DNA of 64,000 nt, from the NCBI RefSeq assembly GCF_000143145.1, contig NC_014313.1, positions 1,550,001-1,614,000 on the forward strand. The letters run 5' to 3'. The notes under the pieces were generated by a model. It searched no databases. It was not told where the DNA came from and saw only the letters and a program-made list of their open reading frames with translations. Source of the stretch: Hyphomicrobium denitrificans ATCC 51888. Its GTDB lineage: Bacteria > Pseudomonadota > Alphaproteobacteria > Rhizobiales > Hyphomicrobiaceae. Below, piece after piece: positions 45,650-53,393 of the stretch. A program made the position numbers and the translations under genes. The first letter of the stretch is position 1. Each line of letters opens with the position of its first letter.

Positions 45650-45944
45650 CAAGCCACCCGAGAAATACGCAGCACGTCTGGCAGCAGATCAGGAACGATT
45701 TCGAAAGCAGCAAAACGCCCGCACGCAGGCTCTTGGCGTCACGATAGACTGGACGCTCCGCTGGGATAGAGCTTCGGGTTGCCGACAATGGCAGTGGGAA
45801 GATCGAACAAACACGAAAACTCCGGTCTATGCATCGTGGACGGCGGATGTCCAAGACAACGGCGATATCGTCGTGACGCGAACGGAATACGGGTATCTTC
45901 CGGCTGCAAATGAAAAGGGCGACCCCGAAGAGCCGCCCCTCTGA
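45639..45944 (+). CDS. phage hypothetical protein, end of right operon
   Basis: A 101-residue polar protein (MNPDKPPEKYAARLAADQ). It overlaps the membrane-protein gene by 11 bases. It converges with the leftward membrane-regulator gene. Not recognised. Confidence 0.68.
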   Translation: MNPDKPPEKYAARLAADQERFRKQQNARTQALGVTIDWTLRWDRASGCRQWQWEDRTNTKTPVYASWTADVQDNGDIVVTRTEYGYLPAANEKGDPEEPPL

Positions 45945-45971
45945 ATTATATCAAGTAGAAGCTATAATTGC

Positions 45972-47009
45972 CTAAGCCCTGAGAGCGATCCTCAGTTGCT
46001 TCCCGTGACGCGTCACCTCCAGCAGGTCTTCGACCTCTTGCCGACGCCGGGTTGCAGCCCCTTCATCGATGCCGAGCAACTCAGCCAGTTGCCTGTGACT
46101 TGTGACGGATCCTCCGTTGCCTCGCAGAGCTTTGACGACGGGATGGTTTCGAAAGTCGATGACCTCTTTCGGGAACGGCTTGCGACGCTTGCCTTTCGGA
46201 GGTTCGGGCGGTTCCGGCAACTCAACTGAACTGGGGAACGAGGTTTGAAGCGTGTCGGCAACTGAGGCAAACGACTTGATCTGACTCGGCAATTGATCGT
46301 TTGCGGCAACTAAAACCGGACGCTTGCTTTGCCGGAACGCGAATCCGAGCGAGACGATTGCTCCGACTTCGAAGAACAGGGTGGTCAAGAAGGGCACCAG
46401 CAACGTCAGGACGGCAACGATCTGGGGCTTTGAAGCGGGGACAGGGAACAGCCGCACGATGTCGGCCATCGCTTCCGCCTTGGCATTGACGGGCTTCTGT
46501 GGGCCCAGGGCGGCGATTTCCGCCTCGAGCTGTAGGATGACGACCGTGATGTCTTTCGAGTTCTGCTTCCAGTCCTTGCAGCGCTGGCCGCAACGCTGCC
46601 CGGTCATCTCCCGATCCGCAGCACGGTCGGCATAGTCGCGCCGGGCTCGAGCCGCTTTCAGGTCTTCGGTCTTGTCAGCAATCTTCGTGTTGTTGTCTTC
46701 GACCGAGAGTGTGGTGGTGCCAGCGGTTTCAACCTGACGGCCAACGGAGGAATACACGACAAGACCGGTTCCCGACAGAAACAGCACGAGGAAGCCGAGA
46801 GTTGCGAACAGATGGCGGGCGCGCGCGGCGTCGACCATGAGATGCCCGGCCGCGATCGTACCGAAGACGGTCAGAATCGTGAGCCATTGCGACGAAGCCC
46901 ATTCGAGCGGCCTCGTCAGGTCTTTGTCGAGCAGGATGGTCAACCCGCCAGCCGCAAAAGCGCAGCCGGCGATGATTGCGAGTGCCCGCCCCTTGAGAGA
47001 GGTGCTCAT
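45972..47009 (-). CDS. membrane protein with cytoplasmic winged-helix tail
   Basis: A 345-residue protein. Three N-terminal membrane helices (within 9-88), a non-membrane coiled coil (about 95-180) with the pair CGQRC, a long hydrophobic segment (about 190-222), a Pro-rich linker (ELPEPPEPPKGKRRK) and a C-terminal winged helix (HPVVKALRGNGGSVTSHRQL onward, 285-345). The C-terminal tail should face the cytoplasm and bind DNA, so the protein may be a membrane-tethered regulator or anchor. I chose ATG 47009 because it overlaps the micro-membrane gene stop. Its layout resembles the 441-residue protein at 49400. Function unknown. Confidence 0.72.
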   Translation of the reverse strand: MSTSLKGRALAIIAGCAFAAGGLTILLDKDLTRPLEWASSQWLTILTVFGTIAAGHLMVDAARARHLFATLGFLVLFLSGTGLVVYSSVGRQVETAGTTTLSVEDNNTKIADKTEDLKAARARRDYADRAADREMTGQRCGQRCKDWKQNSKDITVVILQLEAEIAALGPQKPVNAKAEAMADIVRLFPVPASKPQIVAVLTLLVPFLTTLFFEVGAIVSLGFAFRQSKRPVLVAANDQLPSQIKSFASVADTLQTSFPSSVELPEPPEPPKGKRRKPFPKEVIDFRNHPVVKALRGNGGSVTSHRQLAELLGIDEGAATRRRQEVEDLLEVTRHGKQLRIALRA

Positions 47010-47125
47010 TTGCCGATGCTCCCCTCGATCATCGTTTCGACGAAGAGGCTCAGAACAACGACCGCGCCTAAAATAAGAACCGGTGATGCCGTGACGAAGA
47101 CTAATAGGAGTGATAGTCCAGACAT
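47006..47125 (-). CDS. 39-residue membrane protein
   Basis: A short frame from ATG 47125 to TGA 47006, one hydrophobic stretch (LLLVFVTASPVLILGAVVV). AAGGA lies upstream. It is ATGA-coupled to the larger membrane protein and heads the leftward unit. Confidence 0.65.
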   Translation of the reverse strand: MSGLSLLLVFVTASPVLILGAVVVLSLFVETMIEGSIGK

Positions 47126-47203
47126 TGGGTTTCAATCCTTCTTGCTAAGGTTGAGATCAAGAGCCCTGCCGCGGTGTCAGCCGGTTGCGGGGCTCGATTG
47201 ATA

Positions 47204-47301
47204 GAATACGCAATGATTGCGCTTTTCGTCAATAGCGAATCAACAAAGATTGCGTATTTTTTGCTTGAAATAGCCGGGTTTGATGCTAAAGGTTGCGTAT
47301 T
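47204..47301. promoter_or_regulatory. second switch: promoter and three operator repeats
   Basis: A decamer (A/G)TTGCGTATT occurs three times at about 43-44-base steps: 47205-47214 (minus), 47249-47258 and 47292-47301 (plus). The first overlaps a perfect dyad, CGCAAT-G-ATTGCG (47209-47221), which lies between a minus-strand -35 TTGACG and -10 TATTCT (18-base spacer). The likely user is the XRE protein encoded at 47328. Repression of the membrane-protein unit and autoregulation are inferred. Confidence 0.72.
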
Positions 47302-47327
47302 GGCAACGCAGAGCGGATCGCCCCTCA

Positions 47328-47537
47328 ATGACCCCGGCCGAATACCGTGAAGCCGTGAAGGCGCTGAAATACACACAGACCGAATTTGCGGAACTGTTGG
47401 GGGCGAAACCCCGCACCGGCCAATATTGGGCAAGTGTCGCGGTACCGGGACCCGTTGCGCTGATTATCAAGTTAGTCCGGGTGCGGCCGGAGCTTCTTGG
47501 TGTGATAGAGGACCTAACGGGGAGAAAGCGCAAATGA
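47328..47537 (+). CDS. second XRE-like HTH regulator
   Basis: A 69-residue protein (MTPAEYREAVKALKYTQTEF), a single helix-turn-helix with LLGAKPRTGQYWASV. I chose ATG 47328 since MTPAEYREA is the usual beginning of this family and the upstream codons overlap the operator repeats. It overlaps the broken nuclease gene (ATGA). Divergent from the membrane-regulator unit. Confidence 0.8.
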   Translation: MTPAEYREAVKALKYTQTEFAELLGAKPRTGQYWASVAVPGPVALIIKLVRVRPELLGVIEDLTGRKRK

Positions 47538-48146
47538 AATTGGTGGGTGAACTCACGCAGCAGCAACTCAAGAGCGTGATCAAATACATCCCGGTTTGCG
47601 GGCTTTTCCTGTGGACGGAGAACTACCCCGGAAAGAGGCGGGGGACGGTGGTCTGTTCACCGACGACGGGGCAAATATACGTACATTTCCATTTACGGAA
47701 AGAGATACCCAGCCCATCGCCTAGCGTGGCTCTACATCTATGGGGAATGGCCACCAGATCAGATCGATCACATCGACGGCGAACCCTCCAACAACCGCCT
47801 GGATAACCTCCGGCTTGCTACAAACTCGGAGAACCAACAGAACAGAAAAATCGCGTCCAATAATACGTCTGGCGCGAAGGGCGTCTGTAAGATCGGAAAC
47901 AGATTCAAAGCGCATATAGGCGTCCGGGGAAAGGTGAAGAACCTCGGGACCTATGGCACGTTCAATGAGGCAGCTGATGCCTATAAAACGGCGGCCGCGC
48001 AATATTTCGGCGAATTCGCCCGCCCGGAAGTTGGCGAATACAAGCCGCCTTCGATTAAGAGGAAAGTGATATCGGCTGAGCTACCAAAGCGAACTGTGGA
48101 TGCCATGTCACGCATGTGCGGCGTGCGCCGCGGTCCTCTGGGATAG
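47534..48146 (+). pseudogene. HNH-AP2 endonuclease with +1 frameshift
   Basis: Two frames code one HNH-AP2 nuclease. From ATG 47534 frame 2 gives MKLVGELTQQQLKSVIKYIP to about codon 52. At 47687-47691 (ttc c att) the reading must skip one base. The frame-3 continuation gives YPAHRLAWLYIYGEWP, QIDHIDGEPSNNRLDNLRL and an AP2 domain to the TAG-free end at 48146. Paralogues at 30936 and 63536 are continuous there. The C-terminal 40 residues are an extra basic tail. Confidence 0.85.
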
Positions 48147-48267
48147 GCCTTGACGCACAAGGCAAATCACTCCACCGCTCTTGCTAGATTCTAGCGTGGC
48201 GTATCGGCTTTTTCTGTTTCTTGTCGGCCGACCGCGAGCTTAACAAAGCCCAGTATCGCAAGGCCAG

Positions 48268-48325
48268 GCTCGCATTTCCAACGGTGGTACCCGCAATCCG
48301 GGCCGCCGAATCCGGAAATGCGAGC
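48268..48325. ncRNA. candidate structured RNA, 22-bp hairpin
   Basis: A perfect 12-bp stem (48268-48279 with 48314-48325, GCTCGCATTTCC and its complement) encloses a 6-bp stem (CGGTGG 48282-48287 with CCGCCG, one wobble) and a 4-bp stem with a 5-base loop. Twenty-two pairs in 58 bases is the strongest structure in the prophage. It could be a small RNA, a packaging or recombination site, or a remnant. Strand is not known. Confidence 0.45.
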
Positions 48326-48504
48326 AAAACGACCCCCAAACAATCCTGAAATCCCCGTCGCCGTGACTGTCTCCTGACCCGGGATTGTCACGACACATGC
48401 TCTGGCACCCGATCCAATGCCATGGATGCGCGGCGGCGGGGCTTGCTGTTGAAATTGACTCGCTGCCCATTGGCTGAGCCCTCCATCTTGTAGTACGGAA
48501 ACGG

Positions 48505-48535
48505 GACGGGCGGCGATTTGCGCCCGTCCCTTTGC
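48505..48535 (+). terminator. rho-independent-like terminator
   Basis: A perfect 10-bp GC stem (GGGACGGGCG at 48505-48514, complement at 48523-48532) with an 8-base loop and a short TTT. It would end rightward transcripts from the XRE/HNH unit. Confidence 0.65.
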
Positions 48536-48647
48536 CCTATTGGGTGCCCGCGAGGGCGGGTTTATGGTTTGGCCGTCATTCTCACCTCCGCTTGAAGCTG
48601 CTGGGATGGGATGGTGCGCTAGTTGGGCCCGTAACAGGGCTCACCAG

Positions 48648-48685
48648 AGGCGACTTGGGAATCCAACCTCCCTTGTCGCCTTTTG
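48648..48685 (+). terminator. rho-independent terminator
   Basis: A 7-bp stem (AGGCGAC 48648-48654 with GTCGCCT 48675-48681) extended by GGGA/TCCC inside, followed by TTTTGCTT. It isolates the sce7726 gene from upstream transcription. Confidence 0.7.
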
Positions 48686-48755
48686 CTTATGGCCAAGCAC
48701 AGATCAGACGGCAATCGACGCCTTAGACTATCTCTGGGGGGTGGGATCAATAATT

Positions 48756-49364
48756 ATGCGCGATAGCGATGTGCGCGAGGCGCTTCGTGCGCGATTGGGG
48801 GCCGAGCACGCTGGCGCTTCGGATACGCGTCTCGTTGAAGAGATGGGCATTTGGTCTGGCACCGTACGCATTGATGTTGCCGTTATAAACGGTGAGCTAA
48901 GCGGCTACGAACTGAAGAGCGACAGCGATACCTTAGAGCGACTTCCCGCTCAGGCCGACATTTACGGCAAGGTTTTCGACCGCATGACCCTCGTTGTCGG
49001 TAGTAAGCACGCAAAGAAAGCGCTCAAGATTATTCCCAAGTGGTGGGGATGTTTGGAAGCGCGGGTATCCGACAACCGTCTTGTGTTGAAGCACAAACGA
49101 AAAGCTCGGATTAATCCAGGCCGGGACGCTAAGATCATCGCGCAGCTTCTTTGGAAAGAAGAAGCATTAGCGATTCTTGACTTTCACGGGCTCGCAGGCG
49201 GGTGGCGCTCCCGCCGCTCTGCCGAGATTTTGGAGCGTCTTGTGGAGCGGATACCATTTGCTTCACTCACGGCGCATGTTCGCGCCGCGCTCAAGGCAAG
49301 GCCGTCGTTAGGGCAACGTGTGGCGTGTGATCTCAATATGCCGATTGAGGCGTCAGAAACCTAA
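48756..49364 (+). CDS. sce7726-family protein, putative PD-(D/E)xK nuclease
   Basis: A 202-residue protein matching the sce7726 family. The core IDVAVINGELSGYELKSDSD (near residue 35) has the D-x(n)-E-x-K pattern of PD-(D/E)xK nucleases, followed by LERLPAQADIYGKVFD. I chose ATG 48756 since the 72 upstream codons cover the terminator. It is flanked by terminators and is not part of either operon, a typical moron. Such proteins have been found in phages and near defence genes; the role is not known. Confidence 0.82.
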   Translation: MRDSDVREALRARLGAEHAGASDTRLVEEMGIWSGTVRIDVAVINGELSGYELKSDSDTLERLPAQADIYGKVFDRMTLVVGSKHAKKALKIIPKWWGCLEARVSDNRLVLKHKRKARINPGRDAKIIAQLLWKEEALAILDFHGLAGGWRSRRSAEILERLVERIPFASLTAHVRAALKARPSLGQRVACDLNMPIEASET

Positions 49365-49399
49365 ATCGTAAATTCACCTCCTACCCGCAGGAGATTCCC

Positions 49400-50725
49400 A
49401 TGAGCACCATTCCCGCGCCCGCCCGCCGGGGCCTGATCCCGGCTGTCTCGGGTCTGTTTTCAGCAGTCTCGCGCCCTGCTTCCCGGATCAACCTCGATCG
49501 CATCGCCATTGGCCTCGTCTTCTTCGCTGGCGTCGTCACGATCCTGAAGAAGAACGGCGTCGACGTTCCGAGCTTCATGGTGCTGTTCGGCTGCTCGCTC
49601 GGCATCGCCGGCCTGCTCTACGAGATGAGCGCCTCCCGATCGATGATGCGGGCCTTTTGGGAAGCCAAGCCGTTCTCGATGTTCTGCAACCTCACCATCT
49701 GGGTTGCGGCGTTCTCGTTCTCGATCTTCAACTGGATCGGCGCCGCGGCGGAAGGGCAGGCTGAGAAGACGAACATTCAGAAGGCGGCCTTCGTGCACTC
49801 GGCGGATGCGCGCACGCGTCTCGACATGGCTCAGGACGCCTTGAAGAAGGCCCGCAACGCCGCCCAGGAAAAGCACAATGCCGCCTGGGAGACGATCCCT
49901 GTCGTCGATGGGCAGAAGATCACCGACCGGGGGCAGGCCGAAGCGGCAATCGCCAAGGTCAAGTCGAACACCCGCTACTGGAACCTGACGAACGAGTGCC
50001 AGACGACTAAAGGCCCTCAGACGCGGAAGTTCTGCGCCGACTACAACGATGCGAAGGCCGCTCTTTCGTGGGCTGATACCCACCCGGCTCTGATCGAGGC
50101 GGCTAACGCAGCAGACCAGGACGTGAAGCGTCTCGAGCAGGAAGTCGTCATCGCCCGCAGCGAAGCGTCGAGCACGAAGGTCGTGACCTCTGAGGATCGC
50201 GCCGACCTGTTCATGCTGACGGACTGGGGCGGCATGAGCGAGTCCCGCGCGCAGCAGTTGACGGGCCTGATCTCGGTTCTCGTCATCTCGGTGTTCATCT
50301 CGTTCGGATCGATGCGCGATGAAGCGGCACGCCTGACGGCGGAAGGACCGCGCCGGAAATGGTCTTTCCTGTCGCGCACCTATCGTTGGGCTTATCGCAA
50401 GGTCTGGGGCCAGGAGCCCGATAACACGACCTACGTGACGAACTACCTTGATCCGCGTGGGGCGGAAGCGCTAGCGGCAGTAGAACGAGATCGGGAGCGC
50501 ATTGTCCATGCCGCGCGCGCGGCTCAAGCCCGTCTCAATCCGCAGGGGAGCGTTCGCATGAACATTCAGAACATGGACTTCATGCAGATCGTTCACTTGG
50601 CCGGGCGCGTCGTGTGCGCGCTCGGCTTGGCGATGTTCTTTTTCAACATCAATCTCGGCATTCAGGCGTTCGCGCATCCCGGGATTGAGGTTGCGGCTGC
50701 CGGCTGGATTATGAAAAGCCTCTGA
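49400..50725 (+). CDS. large membrane/coiled-coil phage protein
   Basis: A 441-residue protein. Three N-terminal membrane helices (within 33-112), a long coiled-coil domain outside the membrane (about 115-270) with a Cys pair (TNECQTT ... KFCADY), a fourth helix near 285-303, an Arg-rich cytoplasmic part, and a last helix near 405-425. AGGAG lies 7 bases before the ATG. It has the same layout as the protein at 45972 but no winged helix. It may be a virion or host-envelope protein; unrecognised. Confidence 0.75.
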   Translation: MSTIPAPARRGLIPAVSGLFSAVSRPASRINLDRIAIGLVFFAGVVTILKKNGVDVPSFMVLFGCSLGIAGLLYEMSASRSMMRAFWEAKPFSMFCNLTIWVAAFSFSIFNWIGAAAEGQAEKTNIQKAAFVHSADARTRLDMAQDALKKARNAAQEKHNAAWETIPVVDGQKITDRGQAEAAIAKVKSNTRYWNLTNECQTTKGPQTRKFCADYNDAKAALSWADTHPALIEAANAADQDVKRLEQEVVIARSEASSTKVVTSEDRADLFMLTDWGGMSESRAQQLTGLISVLVISVFISFGSMRDEAARLTAEGPRRKWSFLSRTYRWAYRKVWGQEPDNTTYVTNYLDPRGAEALAAVERDRERIVHAARAAQARLNPQGSVRMNIQNMDFMQIVHLAGRVVCALGLAMFFFNINLGIQAFAHPGIEVAAAGWIMKSL

Positions 50726-52455
50726 TGGTGATCTCGCTCAAGCATAAGTTCGAGAGCACAGTCCCTGACCAGCCAAAACCGGGACTTGTTCGTCCTTCCA
50801 ATTGGAATGACGAGCATGACCTCAAGATGTCAGGATCGCGCATTCTCGGTCGCAAGGATGGGGACGTTGGAACTGCGCAAGAGCTGACGGGCGCCGACGT
50901 AGCGGAGATGCTTGACGGTCAATTCGCGACGACTGCCCAGGGTGAGAAGGCTGATACCGCCGTCCAGCCCGAAGACACAATCGCGCCCGGGAAGGTCTCT
51001 CCTTCAAGCCTCGATTCCAGCAAAGCTGCCGAATTTCGCTCCGTCATCAAGGTCAGTGATACCTACGTCAACGTAAAGGACCATTTCGGCGTTAAGGGCG
51101 GTAACGATGCCGGGGACTGGGCGAAAATCCAGGCGGCACTTGATGCTGAGCCGAAAGGCGACATTCTCTATTTTCCGGCCGACAGCTATGTCGGCACGGT
51201 GCCGCTCGTCATGTCGAAGCACAAATCGCTGAAGCTCGACCCGAACGCCGTATTGACGTTGAGCAGCGCCGTTTCCTCCGATGATCTCTTGCGCATCGCG
51301 GTAACAAATCCCGCGTCCAGCGACGTGCGCAACATGATCATCGAGGGCGGCACTTGGATTGCGGACGCCCGCGCCAACTGCGCGATCAACGTCAACCCGG
51401 CCAACTCCACGCCGGGCCAGAACCCGCATTTCGAAACGCATATTCGCAATGGGATGATCACTGGCGGCCTCTGTGGCATTCGCATCGGCGGCGCAACACC
51501 GGCAGGCGACACCAATTTCAACACGATCGAAGGCTGCAATATCTCCATTCAAAGTTCGGGCGGCCTTGCCATCAACCTAGACGGCTGCGCCGACGGGCAC
51601 CGCATTCTGAACAACCTGATGTTCGGACCCGGGACTGGCGTTCGCCTCAACCTCGTGCTCGGGGCGTATAAGACGCTGATCTCCGGCAACTGCATCGTGA
51701 CGCGCGACGGTGCGCTGCTGGTCACGAACGGGTCGAACTGGAGCTTCGAGAGCAACCAGGTCGAGCAGCACGGCGGCACGAATTTGCTAGGTCAGCACAT
51801 TCAGGTCCAGGGTCTCGCTTACCCGGCGAAGCATTGGCGGATCGTCGCCAACAATTTCGGCGGCGGCAGTGACGTAAACTATTCAATTTGGCTGATGAAT
51901 TCTATCGCAGGTTTGATCGATGAAAATCAAATGCAGCTCTGCGCTATCGCGGACGTTGGTCTGGTCGATGGCGGTGACGGGTATGCACCAAGATACAACA
52001 CGATTGGAGCGCGTAACACGTTCCGCGGCGCGCGCTCGATCCGGAGCGATCAGACTGACGCCAGCCGCCGCATGATCCTTGACGTAAGCCCAGGTATCAA
52101 CAAAGACAAAGGCATTTGGCGCAGCGCTTCCGGACTGACGTACTCGAACAGTTGGGCGCAGAGCAATCTGCGACGCATGGTCGACGAGCACGGCATCCTT
52201 CATTGGGAAGGCGCGCTGAGCGGCGGAACGACATCGGCAGATACCGTCATTCTTGCAGCTGGCCAGTTGCCGGCCTGTGAACGCCCCATCGATACGACCG
52301 TGCGCGCACCGGTCGGAACTGCCAGCGGTGTTGGCCAGATTGAGTTCGGGACCGATGGCGGGCTGATCGTCAGATCGTTGCCCGCGGCAAGTCCTGTGCT
52401 GAGCGGAGTCAGCTACCCAGTCAAATGGTGGGATACGTACGAGGCGACGCCGTAA
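50725..52455 (+). CDS. tailspike-like protein with beta-helix domain
   Basis: A 576-residue protein. The N-terminal 100 residues (KHKFESTVPDQPKPGLVRPS) look like a virion-binding head found in phage fibres. Residues about 115-430 have the pectate-lyase/right-handed beta-helix pattern (VNVKDHFGVKGGNDAGDWAK, then repeated N-x-I/G-x-I turns). The C-terminal 130 residues are beta-rich. It overlaps the membrane gene stop (TGATG). It should bind or degrade host surface sugar; specificity cannot be told. Confidence 0.82.
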   Translation: MVISLKHKFESTVPDQPKPGLVRPSNWNDEHDLKMSGSRILGRKDGDVGTAQELTGADVAEMLDGQFATTAQGEKADTAVQPEDTIAPGKVSPSSLDSSKAAEFRSVIKVSDTYVNVKDHFGVKGGNDAGDWAKIQAALDAEPKGDILYFPADSYVGTVPLVMSKHKSLKLDPNAVLTLSSAVSSDDLLRIAVTNPASSDVRNMIIEGGTWIADARANCAINVNPANSTPGQNPHFETHIRNGMITGGLCGIRIGGATPAGDTNFNTIEGCNISIQSSGGLAINLDGCADGHRILNNLMFGPGTGVRLNLVLGAYKTLISGNCIVTRDGALLVTNGSNWSFESNQVEQHGGTNLLGQHIQVQGLAYPAKHWRIVANNFGGGSDVNYSIWLMNSIAGLIDENQMQLCAIADVGLVDGGDGYAPRYNTIGARNTFRGARSIRSDQTDASRRMILDVSPGINKDKGIWRSASGLTYSNSWAQSNLRRMVDEHGILHWEGALSGGTTSADTVILAAGQLPACERPIDTTVRAPVGTASGVGQIEFGTDGGLIVRSLPAASPVLSGVSYPVKWWDTYEATP

Positions 52456-52458
52456 CAA

Positions 52459-52650
52459 ATGGCAGACAACACGGCCTTTCAGCCAGACGCCTTCCAGTTC
52501 GACGCCTTCCAGATCTTCGATGAAGATTTTGCTGATCTTCCTGCAAAGGTCACTGCGTCAGGCGCCGCAGTCGGGAAAGCAAAGATGAATGCGAGCCCGG
52601 TTCTGGATATCCAAGCTAGCGGCGCTCCTGGTCTCTGGAAGGTGAGATAG
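52459..52650 (+). CDS. 63-residue phage protein with DAFQ repeats
   Basis: A short protein starting MADNTAFQPDAFQFDAFQ, three copies of an xAFQ unit, then a polar tail. Short proteins with such Phe-Gln repeats occur near phage structural genes. It follows the tailspike and ends exactly before the next ATG. Function unknown. Confidence 0.65.
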   Translation: MADNTAFQPDAFQFDAFQIFDEDFADLPAKVTASGAAVGKAKMNASPVLDIQASGAPGLWKVR

Positions 52651-52989
52651 ATGCTCGCGCCATCGAAATACTTCGTAGGGGCCGCAGTGAGGCTATCGGC
52701 TTCGTTCACCGATTCCGATGTCACGCCGTCTGATCCGGATACTGTCACCCTCAAGCTCCGGTCTCCGAGCTGCCAGTCATTCACCTACGTCTACGGCACT
52801 GATGCCAACGTCACGAGGCAATCGGCCGGCAACTATGCGGCAATCGTTACGCCCAATTGTGCCGGGCGCTGGTTCACACGCTGGGAGGGCACCGATCCTG
52901 ACGGCAACGTGATTGCAATAGAGGGCAACTTCAACGTCCAGGCCTCACGCTTTGCGGGCCATGACTGTTGCTGCAGGGATTACAGATGA
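52651..52989 (+). CDS. phage structural-like protein
   Basis: A 112-residue beta-rich protein resembling an Ig-like fold (PDTVTLKLRSPS ... SAGNYAAIVTPNCAGRW). The end is Cys-rich (GHDCCCRDYR). It overlaps terS by ATGA. Function unknown. Confidence 0.68.
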   Translation: MLAPSKYFVGAAVRLSASFTDSDVTPSDPDTVTLKLRSPSCQSFTYVYGTDANVTRQSAGNYAAIVTPNCAGRWFTRWEGTDPDGNVIAIEGNFNVQASRFAGHDCCCRDYR

Positions 52990-53393
52990 TGCTCGACCCC
53001 GCCAGAGAGCGGTTTGTCCAAGAATATCACGCTACCGGTAATGCGTCGGAAGCCTTTCGCAGGGCAAAGCCGGCAGCGGTGAATTGGAAGGATACGACCG
53101 TTCATCCGAGGGCATCAAAGATGCTGGCTGAAGACAAGGTTCAGACAAGGCTTCATGAACTTCAGGCAGAAGCCCGCGAAAAGCACAACGTGACGATTGA
53201 AAGTCTCACGATAGAGCTCGAAGAGGCCCGCAACTTGGCAAAGCAGGAAGGCCAAGCCAGCGCCGCCGTGTCGGCAACTATGGGCAAAGCCAAGCTTCAT
53301 GGGTTGGTCGTCGACAAGAACGAACTGACTGGCAAAGACGGCGCCCCGCTAGTCCCCGTGTTGAATGTCAGTCTCTCCCGAAATCAACCTTGA
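52986..53393 (+). CDS. terminase small subunit
   Basis: A 135-residue protein. The N-terminal HTH-like part (ARERFVQEYHATGNASEAFR, HPRASKMLAEDKVQTR) matches small terminases that recognise the packaging site. A central coiled coil (about 55-85) follows. It overlaps TerL by 29 bases and the previous gene by 4. Confidence 0.85.
   Translation: MMLDPARERFVQEYHATGNASEAFRRAKPAAVNWKDTTVHPRASKMLAEDKVQTRLHELQAEAREKHNVTIESLTIELEEARNLAKQEGQASAAVSATMGKAKLHGLVVDKNELTGKDGAPLVPVLNVSLSRNQP

Larger units (their letters stand above)
48147..48755. other. 600-base region without a firm gene; terminators
   Basis: It holds a long structured hairpin (48268-48325), two terminators (listed separately) and the upstream part of the sce7726 gene. 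A minus-strand frame (48191-48391, GTG start, 66 codons) looks protein-like and stays open further upstream without a start codon; I do not call it. Base use is more like noncoding DNA than the neighbours. Confidence 0.5.

Noticed and set aside
48191..48391. 66-codon minus-strand frame with GTG start
   Set aside because: No ribosome binding site, open frame upstream without a start, and overlap with a strong hairpin; not called as a gene.
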